The notes under the pieces were generated by a model. That model ran no database searches and was not told the origin of the DNA. It saw only the letters and a list, made by a program, of their open reading frames with translations. The position numbers and the translations under genes are program-made. A stretch of 26,114 bases of DNA, from NCBI GenBank assembly GCA_002314445.1, contig DCFX01000045.1:1-26114 (forward strand), written 5' to 3'. Below are positions 10,101 to 15,597 of this stretch, one piece after another. This DNA is from Treponema sp. UBA1793. Its GTDB lineage: Bacteria; Spirochaetota; Spirochaetia; Treponematales; Treponemataceae. Each line of letters begins with the position of its first letter. Within the stretch, counting starts at the first letter, position 1.

Positions 10101-12159
10101 CTGCAACAGAGGAAAGCCACGAAGCAGCAGGTTTGGGCGCAACAGTATCTTTAGTAAGGACGAACTGTTTCGTCCCCGTATTGCCGCACCAGTCCGTAAC
10201 CGTAACGCTCACCTCATACTCACCGTCCGCAAGGCCTTTTATGTACGCTGCATAGTCCGGCTGCGATACTGATTTCACGACAGCCGTATACCAGCTGACG
10301 CCCTTTCCGTCCTGTACAGCCGTTCCGCCGAAACTTCCCGTAAAGGTCTTTCCCCCGAGCGTCCATGTTACACTTTTGCCCTGCGCGCCGCCGTCAGTCT
10401 GTATCCTCACTGCGGGCACGGCATCAGTTATATCCGCCGTATATTTATTTTCTTCAAGAAACACAGTACCTGCACGGTGCGCATCCCCCAGAGCAAGCCC
10501 CGTGTCGTCGCCGCTCACCGCATTGTCATCGTAGAGCACCGTCACACTCTCTGAAGTACTGTTTCCGGCGTTGTCCGTTACCGTCAGCGTATACGTATGC
10601 TTTCCCGTCCCGGCATTTGCAATACAGCTCTGTATGACGTTCCCGTCCATCGTACCGTATACGACAGGGAGCGCACCGTCCACGGAACAGCTCCGCATTT
10701 TTATGCCGCTTCCTCCGATGTCGGAACAGGAACACGTCACGTTTTTTAGCGCAGCCGCGGAAAGGTAATACACCCCTCCTGATGCATCCGTTCCCATGCC
10801 GAGATCTATGCCAGGTACAGTCTTGTCGATATTGACGGAATATGCATTCCAGGCCCCGTCATTTCCTGCATTATCCACGACTCGGAACCACACGTTCCCG
10901 GTACTTTCTACTATATACTCATTTCCATTCACTGGCAAAATGGTTCCATTCTCACTCAGTTTATACTCATACCCCTTTACACCGGAAGCAGAGTCATTTC
11001 CGGTAAGTGTAAAAGTGACGTTGTTGTTCGTCCATGCACCGCTTGTATAATCATGTTCCGGAGAATCTGTTGCCTCAATGCGTAAATCAGGTGCTAAACT
11101 GTCAACATTAACCTCATACGGCCCTAAAACAGCCTCATTTCCGGCATTGTCAGTCGAATAAAAATAAAGCTCGTGTTTTCCGTTCGTTACTTTATATGAA
11201 TATGTCCCGTCTTTTTCGGTCAATAGTGCTTTCTGACCGTTATCATCAAACTGCACATTGCGTACTCCTGAAAGACTGTCTGAAGACGTTATGGAAAAAT
11301 TAACAGGCGTCGTGCTCCACGAGCCATTTATATATTCTTTATCAGGGGTTACAGTCAGGGTAGGATTCGTTCTGTCTATTTTCACCGTGAAAGTTTTCCA
11401 TGCACTCATATTTCCAACATTGTCTCTGGCACGGATTCCCACCGTTGTTTCGCCCTCATCGTATATCTTATGAGTCGCCTCAAATTTAACAACAGTTAAA
11501 AATTCATCTAATGCACTTAAGGGGGGCTGTCTTTTTATTTGAACTCCATAACCACCGAAGCCTGAACCGATATCACTTCCGTTTAATAAGAATAAAATAT
11601 ACTCCTTATTTGTCCAGTCCGTACCAACATACTCGTTTTTTTCAGAATCTATGCAGGTCGCATCAAAAGAGGGAATATCTCCGTCACAAATGAGAGTTTT
11701 TGACCAAAGATCACCACGGTCGGAAGAATTAAAAGGAATTGTAACTCCACCCGGAATTACAGTTACTTTAGAATAAAAACGAACAAGTTTTATTGTAACA
11801 TCCTGTGAAGCTGTATAGGAACCACTGTCCTTTCGTTCATCATTGATAAACAAACCTGTACCACGAACACCATAATCAACAAAACCTGTAAGAACGAATA
11901 AAGGCACATTTCCCCATACAAAACCAGCATTGCTATAACTGATCTTAAATGACGTTCCTTTCTGTATATATGTCCGCCCCGTGGCGCTGTTTTCATATAC
12001 CGCATTTGCTGAAACGTTTAAACTATAATCTTGATCTCCATGTATTACAGTTGTCCCATCTGGTTTAGGGAGTGATCCACTCGTACTCCATTCCATTGCA
12101 CCGCACATTTCCGCTGCAATTATCATCAGAAAAGCATATATCAGATTTCTTTTTTTCAT
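4177..12159 (-). CDS. Giant (2660 aa) secreted multi-Ig-like protein with C-terminal beta-helix
   Basis: Start ATG at 12159 is preceded by a strong ribosome site (AAGGAGAGAG). Residues 1-21 are a signal peptide (MKKRNLIYAFLMIIAAEMCG). Most of the chain is a long series of Ig-like/OmpL47-type modules, each with the recurrent D-x-T-x-P opener and a D-N/R/K-AGN closer (DNVGN, TDNAGN, VDNAGN, ADRAGN, KDKAGN, TDRAGN). The last ~190 residues, starting near GKLLVDEYWTGQYEITG, have the short repeating strands and Gly/Thr-rich turns of a right-handed parallel beta-helix (GGSLTMKNAEITS, GGTLSVTDSSITGN), ending LEEE. No catalytic motif or transmembrane anchor was found, so a surface or secreted adhesin or scaffold is likeliest. 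The first ~370 codons are much more AT-rich than the rest. It shares an operon with the downstream discoidin/Ig gene (1-base gap). Confidence 0.92.
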   Translation of the reverse strand: MKKRNLIYAFLMIIAAEMCGAMEWSTSGSLPKPDGTTVIHGDQDYSLNVSANAVYENSATGRTYIQKGTSFKISYSNAGFVWGNVPLFVLTGFVDYGVRGTGLFINDERKDSGSYTASQDVTIKLVRFYSKVTVIPGGVTIPFNSSDRGDLWSKTLICDGDIPSFDATCIDSEKNEYVGTDWTNKEYILFLLNGSDIGSGFGGYGVQIKRQPPLSALDEFLTVVKFEATHKIYDEGETTVGIRARDNVGNMSAWKTFTVKIDRTNPTLTVTPDKEYINGSWSTTPVNFSITSSDSLSGVRNVQFDDNGQKALLTEKDGTYSYKVTNGKHELYFYSTDNAGNEAVLGPYEVNVDSLAPDLRIEATDSPEHDYTSGAWTNNNVTFTLTGNDSASGVKGYEYKLSENGTILPVNGNEYIVESTGNVWFRVVDNAGNDGAWNAYSVNIDKTVPGIDLGMGTDASGGVYYLSAAALKNVTCSCSDIGGSGIKMRSCSVDGALPVVYGTMDGNVIQSCIANAGTGKHTYTLTVTDNAGNSTSESVTVLYDDNAVSGDDTGLALGDAHRAGTVFLEENKYTADITDAVPAVRIQTDGGAQGKSVTWTLGGKTFTGSFGGTAVQDGKGVSWYTAVVKSVSQPDYAAYIKGLADGEYEVSVTVTDWCGNTGTKQFVLTKDTVAPKPAASWLSSVAADAKGNVSCTINLPAGTEKTSVYQFKDKVSMDAAAGKGFSGESPVYSNSGTGGAGKTLTSAVQGQKAGLYLAAVDGCGNYEKSVLTVTVPDVPAAIGAGKVVTTDAHKNTASFYLSVANPVGTLPGIQVTDIDGKVYTVTYKTVYTCIGLKGTNEKGVNVSAREGAGGYIWTVDDLKAAGAWGEGTERRMHIRAEYSGPSAAGAAGTNPADVIVMLNREGPAAVYAVPDSAPVFCSGDVNWPDYIGSAPGIGWVSASDPDGDGVWYRVRAASGTNTWYTDWTHSIESIFALDKLYVLNADGTLTSVSADKVKASASLSGLSVTFDAWAGSSTGAKPAQMVQTGITSQRKAYDASHCDFTAPVVSADDALWNSGFWSNVRKFKCTASDALSGIKSILWKLEPAADDNSPDTAGGRPSYSSGTGSVQTDGGTGFTVETPALTGKYKLTLSAADRAGNGSTVSVFGLFDTTAPHITGAQVNAFADSSGRAGASLTASDDTSGILSWTWRQGKGSWEPWNPWKDGACSVKPDWSAVSGDGSSVSLSFKVKDKAGNESEEYQGGSAEYNPSVPAFSVVLTGVTGDGLTGMYVTDTGTLKAAVHFTAETASSGGLTESWSIIRCKDNEESDAVSGAAAWKEAASSCAWSDGGTYKIKAILKNKNGVSASAESCLFTIDTTAPENISVSPSFSGGRSSCYENERFDVRVTGGDDTDTGSVKTVELYQKNGTAETVLNSVPVVSGAAGVRIGWGTGDIAWNKGNFFVRGRAVNGAGTERVSAPAAVPVSGKGMTVYMPDYVAAGGTFGASWESGGTGVSYRYSLYKEGAGTAVVSGTTDAVSAVVDLSSSGLSEGDTVYLEIEGLDAQGKNTEKGSSLPAVVDGSAPSVSWTNIPDAAAGTAVSASFRAEDTVSGIKTAEWCVQKNKAGVWTTIPEPDGGWHTYSGRQGMVTADVSSSVTTGEYVRFAVRAENGAGQQTTVWTGGIVIDNSAPPVPVVIDQGAVVNYTKQNVTCNWRLSEKDPESGIKAYYWGWYFAGEAADTGTWPVTGKAGTMPGQWTKVTVQAGESPEETASVDLRQAAASADGKTIVFAVKAVNGAGLETAGYSDGIILDNTAPYIHEIGVYGSSSMKKKLYGYVAASDIAGGSVYVQIEDVDEEESWIDGAYVQAYRIDDSGKRSAYGTSVVLKKNDAGAYGAEVKLEGGLEGSAWIFEAGAEDAGGNASAAAESGGFMVEGSVPAVTGLEYTADVNRIGLTWNLEDGVSRWVSGYTVRAVKADGMVLVSESVQSRSESFVWSSDAFKVKDGDSISITVSAYSYTGAAGKAASLTLTIDMTPPAYDAEKSKIPYGERVTCWYDSITGHVQYGSGKTGTGSIEWSAVLVPGEEELTGWQETTGVNQIDLSRKLTSIRGGNLSWWQGKAVRIRLRAANGMGVWSGITNIQAVEADTTEPEIQKAERSWAWTNESGSVGGWTVSAQDEQSGILAYRLVVVPEDTDEASFDWKNVAAVAADNGKGHPFTIENIQGGLTSNKEGKYKPLLAVQNGSGHWSVCCGALLTVDRTAPSLISGKPEWIGCESQSLTIKDNTRTVYISNGPEQAYTMTAGEVVQWDISGEGSWFPKQTYPETAASGTQDVNAYTDTAAGKIPFGANPAAYVYTVEIAMTDRAGNTGRATAYLRYNREPQITVQTETLTVWPGHTRTIDELVTIDDDEGSRSGDYPLTYRWEPANGSQVQSWTGGASLQSVYGESQKHGVVFTQKTEKAQTSYYPGTLTVTDRYGKASSVDLTIKVENTRQGKLLVDEYWTGQYEITGEVTVPSGRTLTMDESLVQAGGIWNKDEELYKSGLTVEKGGTLKSVTGSGTNSITCSESGKVWEGVTIGGKAVLNNLLIHGAVRGMTLYSGGSLTMKNAEITSCITGLHLLGGTLSVTDSSITGNEEYGIKEDGDGSYSIHTTRLDGNGTAYYDRTKTVLTEEELNALEEE

Positions 12160-12431
12160 ATTCTCTCTCCTTTTTTACTTTTCAACTCTTTATAATCAAC
12201 ACCAGCTTGTTGATAAGGCCCGGGTTAGCTTACTGTTTTATACCAGTTATATTATTTCCCTACTGAAAACAAAATTTTTCGTTTGATTGCAATTTAAATC
12301 ATAATTTTCTGATGTTCATAATAATCGATGTTATTTGCATTGAGATCAGAATCAGCTTATTTTATATATATTGGCATAAAAAAATCAATATTAGTGCATC
12401 CTTTTTATTTACATATTTCTGAATTTCATAA
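12160..12431. other. AT-rich leader region upstream of the giant protein gene
   Basis: No gene is seen here. The only clear structure is a 7-bp inverted repeat at 12195-12214. I looked for sigma70-like boxes reading toward 12159 and found only poorly spaced candidates (TAATAT and TATAAA on the minus strand near 12254 and 12242), so no promoter is called. Confidence 0.5.
12195..12214. promoter_or_regulatory. Inverted repeat in the leader of the giant protein gene
   Basis: The arms ATCAACA and TGTTGAT flank CCAGCT. It lies 36 bp before the start codon at 12159, and could be an operator or a small 5' leader hairpin. There is no direct evidence of function. Confidence 0.35.
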
Positions 12432-12491
12432 AATTTTTGCAACAGCCAGCACCGAAGCAAAGAAAAGTTTACGTTTTTTATAAGTACGTTT

Positions 12492-12750
12492 ATTTGGAGA
12501 GAGAGAAACCCTCTACCTTCAAAGCTCACGGACATACGCACCTGCTTTGTCCGTGCTCTCTCTCCAAACCACTTACTTTTCCCAGCATGACCAGGGGACA
12601 CCCCTGGACCCCGTCTTTTGATTCTTCTAAAAGTCGCCTGTTAGTCATGACATTCCGGAAAAAAATAGCATACAGAGTGTAAAAAGGAATGCGGGAGTAT
12701 TCCTTTTTACAAGTGCACAGTAGTGTTTTGAAATTCAATGTAAAATAACC
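12492..12750. repeat. Hairpin-rich ~259-bp insert, MITE-like
   Basis: The segment splits the prepilin-peptidase remnant. It is flanked by near-identical octamers GTACGTTT (12484-12491) and GTACATTT (12751-12758), resembling a target-site duplication. It contains TTTGGAGAGAGAG (12493-12505) pairing with its complement at 12556-12568, an inner stem CACGGACA/TGTCCGTG (12527-12534/12548-12555), CCAGGGG-ACA-CCCCTGG (12591-12607), and a 13-bp perfect stem at 12678-12711. No convincing protein is encoded; short frames across it are imposed by the stems. Clear terminal inverted repeats were not seen, so 'MITE-like' rests on the duplication and the secondary structure. Confidence 0.5.
12678..12711. 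terminator. Strong stem-loop resembling a bidirectional terminator
   Basis: Perfect 13-bp arms (TGTAAAAAGGAAT and its complement at 12699-12711) surround the 8-nt loop GCGGGAGT. The A-run and T-run lie inside the arms, so it could end transcription in either direction. It sits in the insert between the toxin-antitoxin island and the giant protein gene. Confidence 0.5.
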
Positions 12751-12846
12751 GTACATTTCTTTTTATTATATGAAACAATGTTGTCTCATGAATAAAGCCT
12801 TATATAATATCGATAACTATATCAACAAACCTGTCAATAAATATAG

Positions 12847-12864
12847 TATGTAGTATTATACATA
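12847..12864. promoter_or_regulatory. Operator-like inverted repeat before the decayed antitoxin gene
   Basis: TATGTA-GTATTA-TACATA lies 14 bp upstream of the start at 12879. Antitoxins of this class typically bind palindromes overlapping their own promoter; the TATTAT in the centre could be a -10 box. Confidence 0.4.
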
Positions 12865-12878
12865 GAAAGAGGAATACT

Positions 12879-13058
12879 ATGAACACTGTTAATGCTGTTA
12901 ATATCCTGGATTCAATAGTGCCAATCAGCAGGTTCAATAAAGGGGAAGCAAATAAGCGGTTATCCCAAAATGTTGATTATATTCCGCAGGAAGCTGTCCT
13001 GAAAGATCCGGATGTTACGGAAGAAGACTTAAAAGATGTTGATGTAGAACTGGAGTAG
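12879..13058 (+). CDS. Phd/YefM-like antitoxin, short and probably decayed
   Basis: This 59-aa frame starts with ATG at 12879 after GAGG-AATACT spacing. Its N-terminus (IVPISRFNKGEANK) has the look of the Phd/YefM DNA-binding half. The usual middle part, with the conserved KNN/LLSPEEY region, is missing, and the frame jumps to an acidic tail (DVTEEDLKDVDVELE). The next frame, a truncated RelE/ParE-like start, begins 3 bases after its stop, as in a normal antitoxin-toxin pair. It is probably the deletion-scarred antitoxin of a dead module. The family assignment is from memory of family features, not a search. Confidence 0.55.
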   Translation: MNTVNAVNILDSIVPISRFNKGEANKRLSQNVDYIPQEAVLKDPDVTEEDLKDVDVELE

Positions 13059-13061
13059 TCG

Positions 13062-13115
13062 ATGTGGAAAACAGAGTACCATCTGGAGGCTGCACGGGAA
13101 TTAAAGGAATACTGA
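13062..13115 (+). pseudogene. Truncated RelE/ParE-like toxin start (17 codons)
   Basis: ATG at 13062 opens MWKTEYHLEAARELKEY then TGA at 13113. The first residues resemble the beta1-alpha1 start of RelE/ParE toxins (pattern M-W-K-x-E-Y-x-x-E-A-x-x-x-L-K). The rest of the domain is absent, and the next antitoxin-like gene starts 45 bases later. Its position right after the Phd-like frame supports a toxin remnant. Confidence 0.5.
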
Positions 13116-13160
13116 CTTTTTCCAAAATTGTGGTATATTTACATATAGAGGAGGTACTCG

Positions 13161-13412
13161 ATGAATGCAGTAACAGGCTATTTTGACGGTAATACTTGTA
13201 TTCCTCTGGATCCGAAAGCTTTCCGGCCTAATCAGAGAGTCATAATTACAGGCCTTGATGAATATATTCACCCCTCCAGTGACCGAAAGCAGACCGTACA
13301 GACTATACTTCGGGAGCTCACAGGAATTCTTCAGTCGAATACAGTTATTACGGCAGAAGATATAAAAAAGGAACGTCTTGAAGAAAAATATGGTCATTCT
13401 TCCCGATACTAA
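13161..13412 (+). CDS. Small antitoxin-like protein (83 aa), orphan
   Basis: The start at 13161 is set by a strong ribosome site (GAGGAGG, 6 bases upstream). The N-terminus (GYFDGNTCIPLD, then NQRVIITGLDE) resembles short swapped-hairpin antitoxin proteins found beside PIN or RelE toxins. A linker and a C-terminal helix (AEDIKKERLEEKYG) follow, of the kind that wraps a toxin. No toxin gene follows on the same strand: 13413-13504 holds no convincing gene, and beyond it lies the convergent vapC. It may act on a toxin elsewhere or be a leftover. A direct homologue is not recognised with certainty. Confidence 0.65.
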   Translation: MNAVTGYFDGNTCIPLDPKAFRPNQRVIITGLDEYIHPSSDRKQTVQTILRELTGILQSNTVITAEDIKKERLEEKYGHSSRY

Positions 13413-13504
13413 GTGCAGATGCTGACACATTCTGAACCGGATAACGGGTATCAGCAATACCGCGCGACGGTAAGCATTGCGGCGAACCTTCCGTCAGCAG
13501 GATT

Positions 13505-13900
13505 TCATACCCAGTTTTCCAGTTTCAATCCGGGGATCCGTTCAAACTCCGCTGTATTATTCGTTACAAGTATCAAATTTCTTGTTAATGCCTGAGCTGC
13601 AATCTGCATATCATAAGGACCTATAATCTGTCCTTTTCTTTCCAGATCAGCCCGTATAGCTCCAAATGCCTCCGCATCCACGTCATTAAAGTCAAGTAAA
13701 TCAAAAGCTGATGCAAAATGAAGCAGTGCGATCCTGTTTTTATCCCGGTTATTGCTTTTAGATACACCGTATTCCAATTCCGCCAAAGATATTGACGATA
13801 AATGTATCTGCTTCGGTTCCAGTGCCTTTATGTGCCCAACAACCTGTACCGGCCGCTTGTTTATGATGTATATACAGATATTCGTGTCCAGTAAATACAT
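13505..13900 (-). CDS. vapC: VapC-like PIN-domain ribonuclease toxin
   Basis: This 131-aa PIN domain is near the usual family length. It opens MYLLDTNICIYI, giving the first metal-binding Asp (D5). The conserved Glu is in SLAELEYGVSKS, and the third acidic position is in the GPYDMQIAAQAL block, followed by LILVTNNTAEFERI, the typical PIN C-terminal signature. VapC toxins cleave RNA, often initiator tRNA, when not bound by VapB. The start codon overlaps the vapB stop by one base (TAATG), so translation is coupled. All catalytic residues appear intact, so it is probably active. Confidence 0.93.
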   Translation of the reverse strand: MYLLDTNICIYIINKRPVQVVGHIKALEPKQIHLSSISLAELEYGVSKSNNRDKNRIALLHFASAFDLLDFNDVDAEAFGAIRADLERKGQIIGPYDMQIAAQALTRNLILVTNNTAEFERIPGLKLENWV

Positions 13901-14130
13901 TACAATCCTTCCCGGTTCTGGATTTGAGGCTGATTTCTTCCGTCACTCATGAAATCATTTGTAAATTCATCAAGACTGTTTTCAAAATTTTCCCACGGAT
14001 TTTCCTTCGGGAAAAGTATTATTGATTTTCCAACCCTTTGAATAAATAATTCTTTGTCTTCCACCTGCAGCTCTTTCGGAAGACGTACCGCCTGACTGTT
14101 GCCGCTGGTAAATACTTTAGAAATCATCAT
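13900..14130 (-). CDS. vapB: VapB-like antitoxin (AbrB/MazE fold)
   Basis: This 76-aa protein starts MMISKVFTSGNSQAVRLP, the classical swapped-hairpin DNA-binding motif of VapB antitoxins. Its tail (NPWENFENSLDEFTNDFM) is the usual toxin-wrapping region with an aromatic anchor. The ribosome site GGAGGAGG lies 7-10 bases upstream; ATG at 14130 or 14127 is possible. It should neutralise the VapC encoded immediately downstream and repress the pair through the palindromes at 14151-14170. Confidence 0.92.
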   Translation of the reverse strand: MMISKVFTSGNSQAVRLPKELQVEDKELFIQRVGKSIILFPKENPWENFENSLDEFTNDFMSDGRNQPQIQNREGL

Positions 14131-14150
14131 AGTAATACCTCCTCCTTAAA

Positions 14151-14170
14151 GTATATACTTTTGTATATAC
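14151..14170. promoter_or_regulatory. vapBC operator: two copies of GTATATAC
   Basis: The 8-bp palindrome GTATATAC occurs at 14151-14158 and again at 14163-14170, centres 12 bp apart, 21 bp upstream of the vapB start. Paired short palindromes here are typical of VapB autoregulation. Confidence 0.6.
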
Positions 14171-14175
14171 ACAAG

Positions 14176-14409
14176 TCAATCATTCCTGCATTCAAAACAA
14201 TATTGCTGTAGAGAAGAAATAGTTACGTACTTTTCCCGAAAGTCTATAGCTGCTTGTAGAGCAAACATTATGGCGTACAGGACGATGAGTATTCCCGACA
14301 ACCTTGCGATCTTGAAAGCTGAGAAAGCAGTTCTGACAGGAGACACTCCAACTTGATAAAGGAAAAGTAACATCAACACTACGGCGTTGCTCGCAATGAA
14401 AATGTACAA
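14176..14409 (-). CDS. Possible small two-helix membrane protein (77 aa)
   Basis: The frame follows the prepilin peptidase by 25 bases on the same strand. It encodes two hydrophobic stretches (about residues 5-19 and 37-52) separated by a basic loop. The only start available at the 5' end is TTG at 14409 with no clear ribosome site; an internal ATG would remove the first half of helix 1. It may be a small membrane protein, a remnant, or chance. No family recognised. Confidence 0.25.
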   Translation of the reverse strand: MYIFIASNAVVLMLLFLYQVGVSPVRTAFSAFKIARLSGILIVLYAIMFALQAAIDFREKYVTISSLQQYCFECRND

Positions 14410-14434
14410 AACATTTATTTAAAAACCAGGATTT

Positions 14435-14887
14435 TTATATATATTTTCCGACAGCCAGCGCAGCAACAACTGATCCGGCCGTCATAAACGGAGCAAATGG
14501 AATTTTTACGTTCTTTATAGGTACATTTTTTTTTATTATATGAAACAGTGCAAAGTACAGCAGACCGCAGAAAGACGCGAGAGCACAGCCTGCAAGCACG
14601 CCGGGGAAGCCGCTGTACAGACCGCATAAGAGGCTGTACCTGACGTCACCGAAGCCCAGGCCTTTATGAGTCAGTTCCCGTATCAGGAAAAAAAGCAGGA
14701 AAATGACGGCCGCTCCGGTAAGGGCGTTCAGAAGATGCATTCTGCCGTATACCCCCGTATAGACAAGGACTGAGGCGCAGCCGGCATATGTCAGCCATGA
14801 CGGGATGCGCATTGTCCGGATGTCGATAATGGAAAGAGGAACGGCAAAGGCCAGATATATGAGCGTGAGGATGGTGGCAAAGCTCAT
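14435..14887 (-). CDS. Prepilin peptidase, catalytic domain only (A24 family)
   Basis: The 150-aa polytopic protein carries both aspartate motifs of type IV prepilin peptidases: D22 in SIIDIRTMRIP and the second Asp in KGLGFGDVRYS. Its role would be to cleave the short basic leaders of the pseudopilins encoded in the same operon, at the inner membrane. It lacks the N-terminal cytoplasmic cysteine-containing methylase domain of full-length GspO/PilD (usually about 250-290 aa), so N-methylation would need another enzyme or not occur. The start overlaps the stop of the preceding lipoprotein gene (ATGA). A broken copy of its last ~115 bp lies near 12.45-12.78 kb. Confidence 0.88.
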   Translation of the reverse strand: MSFATILTLIYLAFAVPLSIIDIRTMRIPSWLTYAGCASVLVYTGVYGRMHLLNALTGAAVIFLLFFLIRELTHKGLGFGDVRYSLLCGLYSGFPGVLAGCALASFCGLLYFALFHIIKKNVPIKNVKIPFAPFMTAGSVVAALAVGKYI

Positions 14888-15558
14888 AAGCCTTCAAGGC
14901 GGGCAGCTGAATCGGGATCGTAGGTGGTGTCCAGATAGAGCTGCAGGTATTTTTTTGCGTTCACCTTGTCGGAAAGCCCGTATTCATATACATCCGCGGT
15001 AAAAAGATAGATATACGGCTGCGTATACCCTGCGTCCATAAGTTTCTGTAACTCTGCAAGAGCATCATCGTATGATTTTTTTGAATATGCAATGACAGCT
15101 CTCAGATAGCCGGTGCATACTTTACTTCCACCGGCAGTATCAGCCCTGACAAGATACGGTACCGCTGCATCGTATTTCTTCTGCTGTATCTCGTTTTCCG
15201 CCAGTCCCAGCAGTTGTTCGGATGAGTACATGCGTATATATGCAACCTCTGAAATACTGTTGTAAACGAAGTTTACGGAAGCTGTTTCATACCCCTGCTT
15301 TGTGCAGGTAATCGTATAGTCTGTATCTGCCCTGAGATTTTCAATATGAAAGTGACCGTAGATGTCGCTGTTTGTCCGGATTTTGTCGGTCACCTGTACA
15401 AGTACATCCACAACAGGCTCGTTATCCGAATCGTATATCATCCCGTTGAGAACCGGCTGGATTTGTTTCGTCGTTGCACATCCCGCAAAAAAAACACTCA
15501 GTACTGCTGAAAGCATAAAAACCGGCAGACTCTTTTTAATTTTCATACCATTTTCCAT
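14884..15558 (-). CDS. Lipoprotein with carboxypeptidase-regulatory-like domain and TPR-like repeats
   Basis: The N-terminus is a lipoprotein signal with lipobox FAGC. I place the start at ATG 15558 because GGAG lies 6 bases upstream; ATG at 15546 (MKIKKSLPVF) would give a more standard signal length and is also possible. After the Cys, a CarboxypepD_reg-like beta domain follows (LNGMIYDSDNEPVVDVLVQV ... YGHFHIENL ... GYETASVNF). The C-terminal half has paired helices with A-x-x-Y/L spacing (AENEIQQKKYDAAVPYLV), indicating 2-3 TPR-like repeats. Sitting inside the pseudopilus operon, it could be a periplasmic or outer-membrane assembly or pilotin-like factor; that role is inferred from context only. 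Confidence 0.8.
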   Translation of the reverse strand: MENGMKIKKSLPVFMLSAVLSVFFAGCATTKQIQPVLNGMIYDSDNEPVVDVLVQVTDKIRTNSDIYGHFHIENLRADTDYTITCTKQGYETASVNFVYNSISEVAYIRMYSSEQLLGLAENEIQQKKYDAAVPYLVRADTAGGSKVCTGYLRAVIAYSKKSYDDALAELQKLMDAGYTQPYIYLFTADVYEYGLSDKVNAKKYLQLYLDTTYDPDSAARLEGL

Positions 15559-15597
15559 ACAAAACTCCGTGTGCAAAAATCCTTTCAGAGATATCTT

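Larger units (their letters stand above)
12432..12780 (-). pseudogene. Decayed, interrupted copy of the 3' end of the prepilin peptidase gene
   Basis: Two blocks match the tail of the prepilin peptidase gene in the same orientation. Block 12468-12487 matches 14505-14524 (18 of 20 bases), with ACAGCCAGC at 12442-12450 matching 14451-14459. Block 12751-12780 matches 14521-14550 (28 of 30). A ~30-bp deletion removes the middle of the first block, and a hairpin-rich segment at about 12492-12750 separates the two. The second block read on the minus strand still gives LFHIIKRNV, against LFHIIKKNV in the intact gene. This is a non-coding remnant. Confidence 0.75.

Noticed and set aside
12526..12756. 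A 76-codon minus-strand frame across the hairpin-rich insert
   Set aside because: Its sequence follows the palindromes (GVQGCPLVM arises from the CCAGGGG/CCCCTGG stem), and it has no ribosome site.
13413..13504. Possible toxin gene after the orphan antitoxin
   Set aside because: The short frame has no ribosome site and no resemblance to PIN or RelE proteins; there is only a weak GACGG/CCGTC stem between convergent genes.
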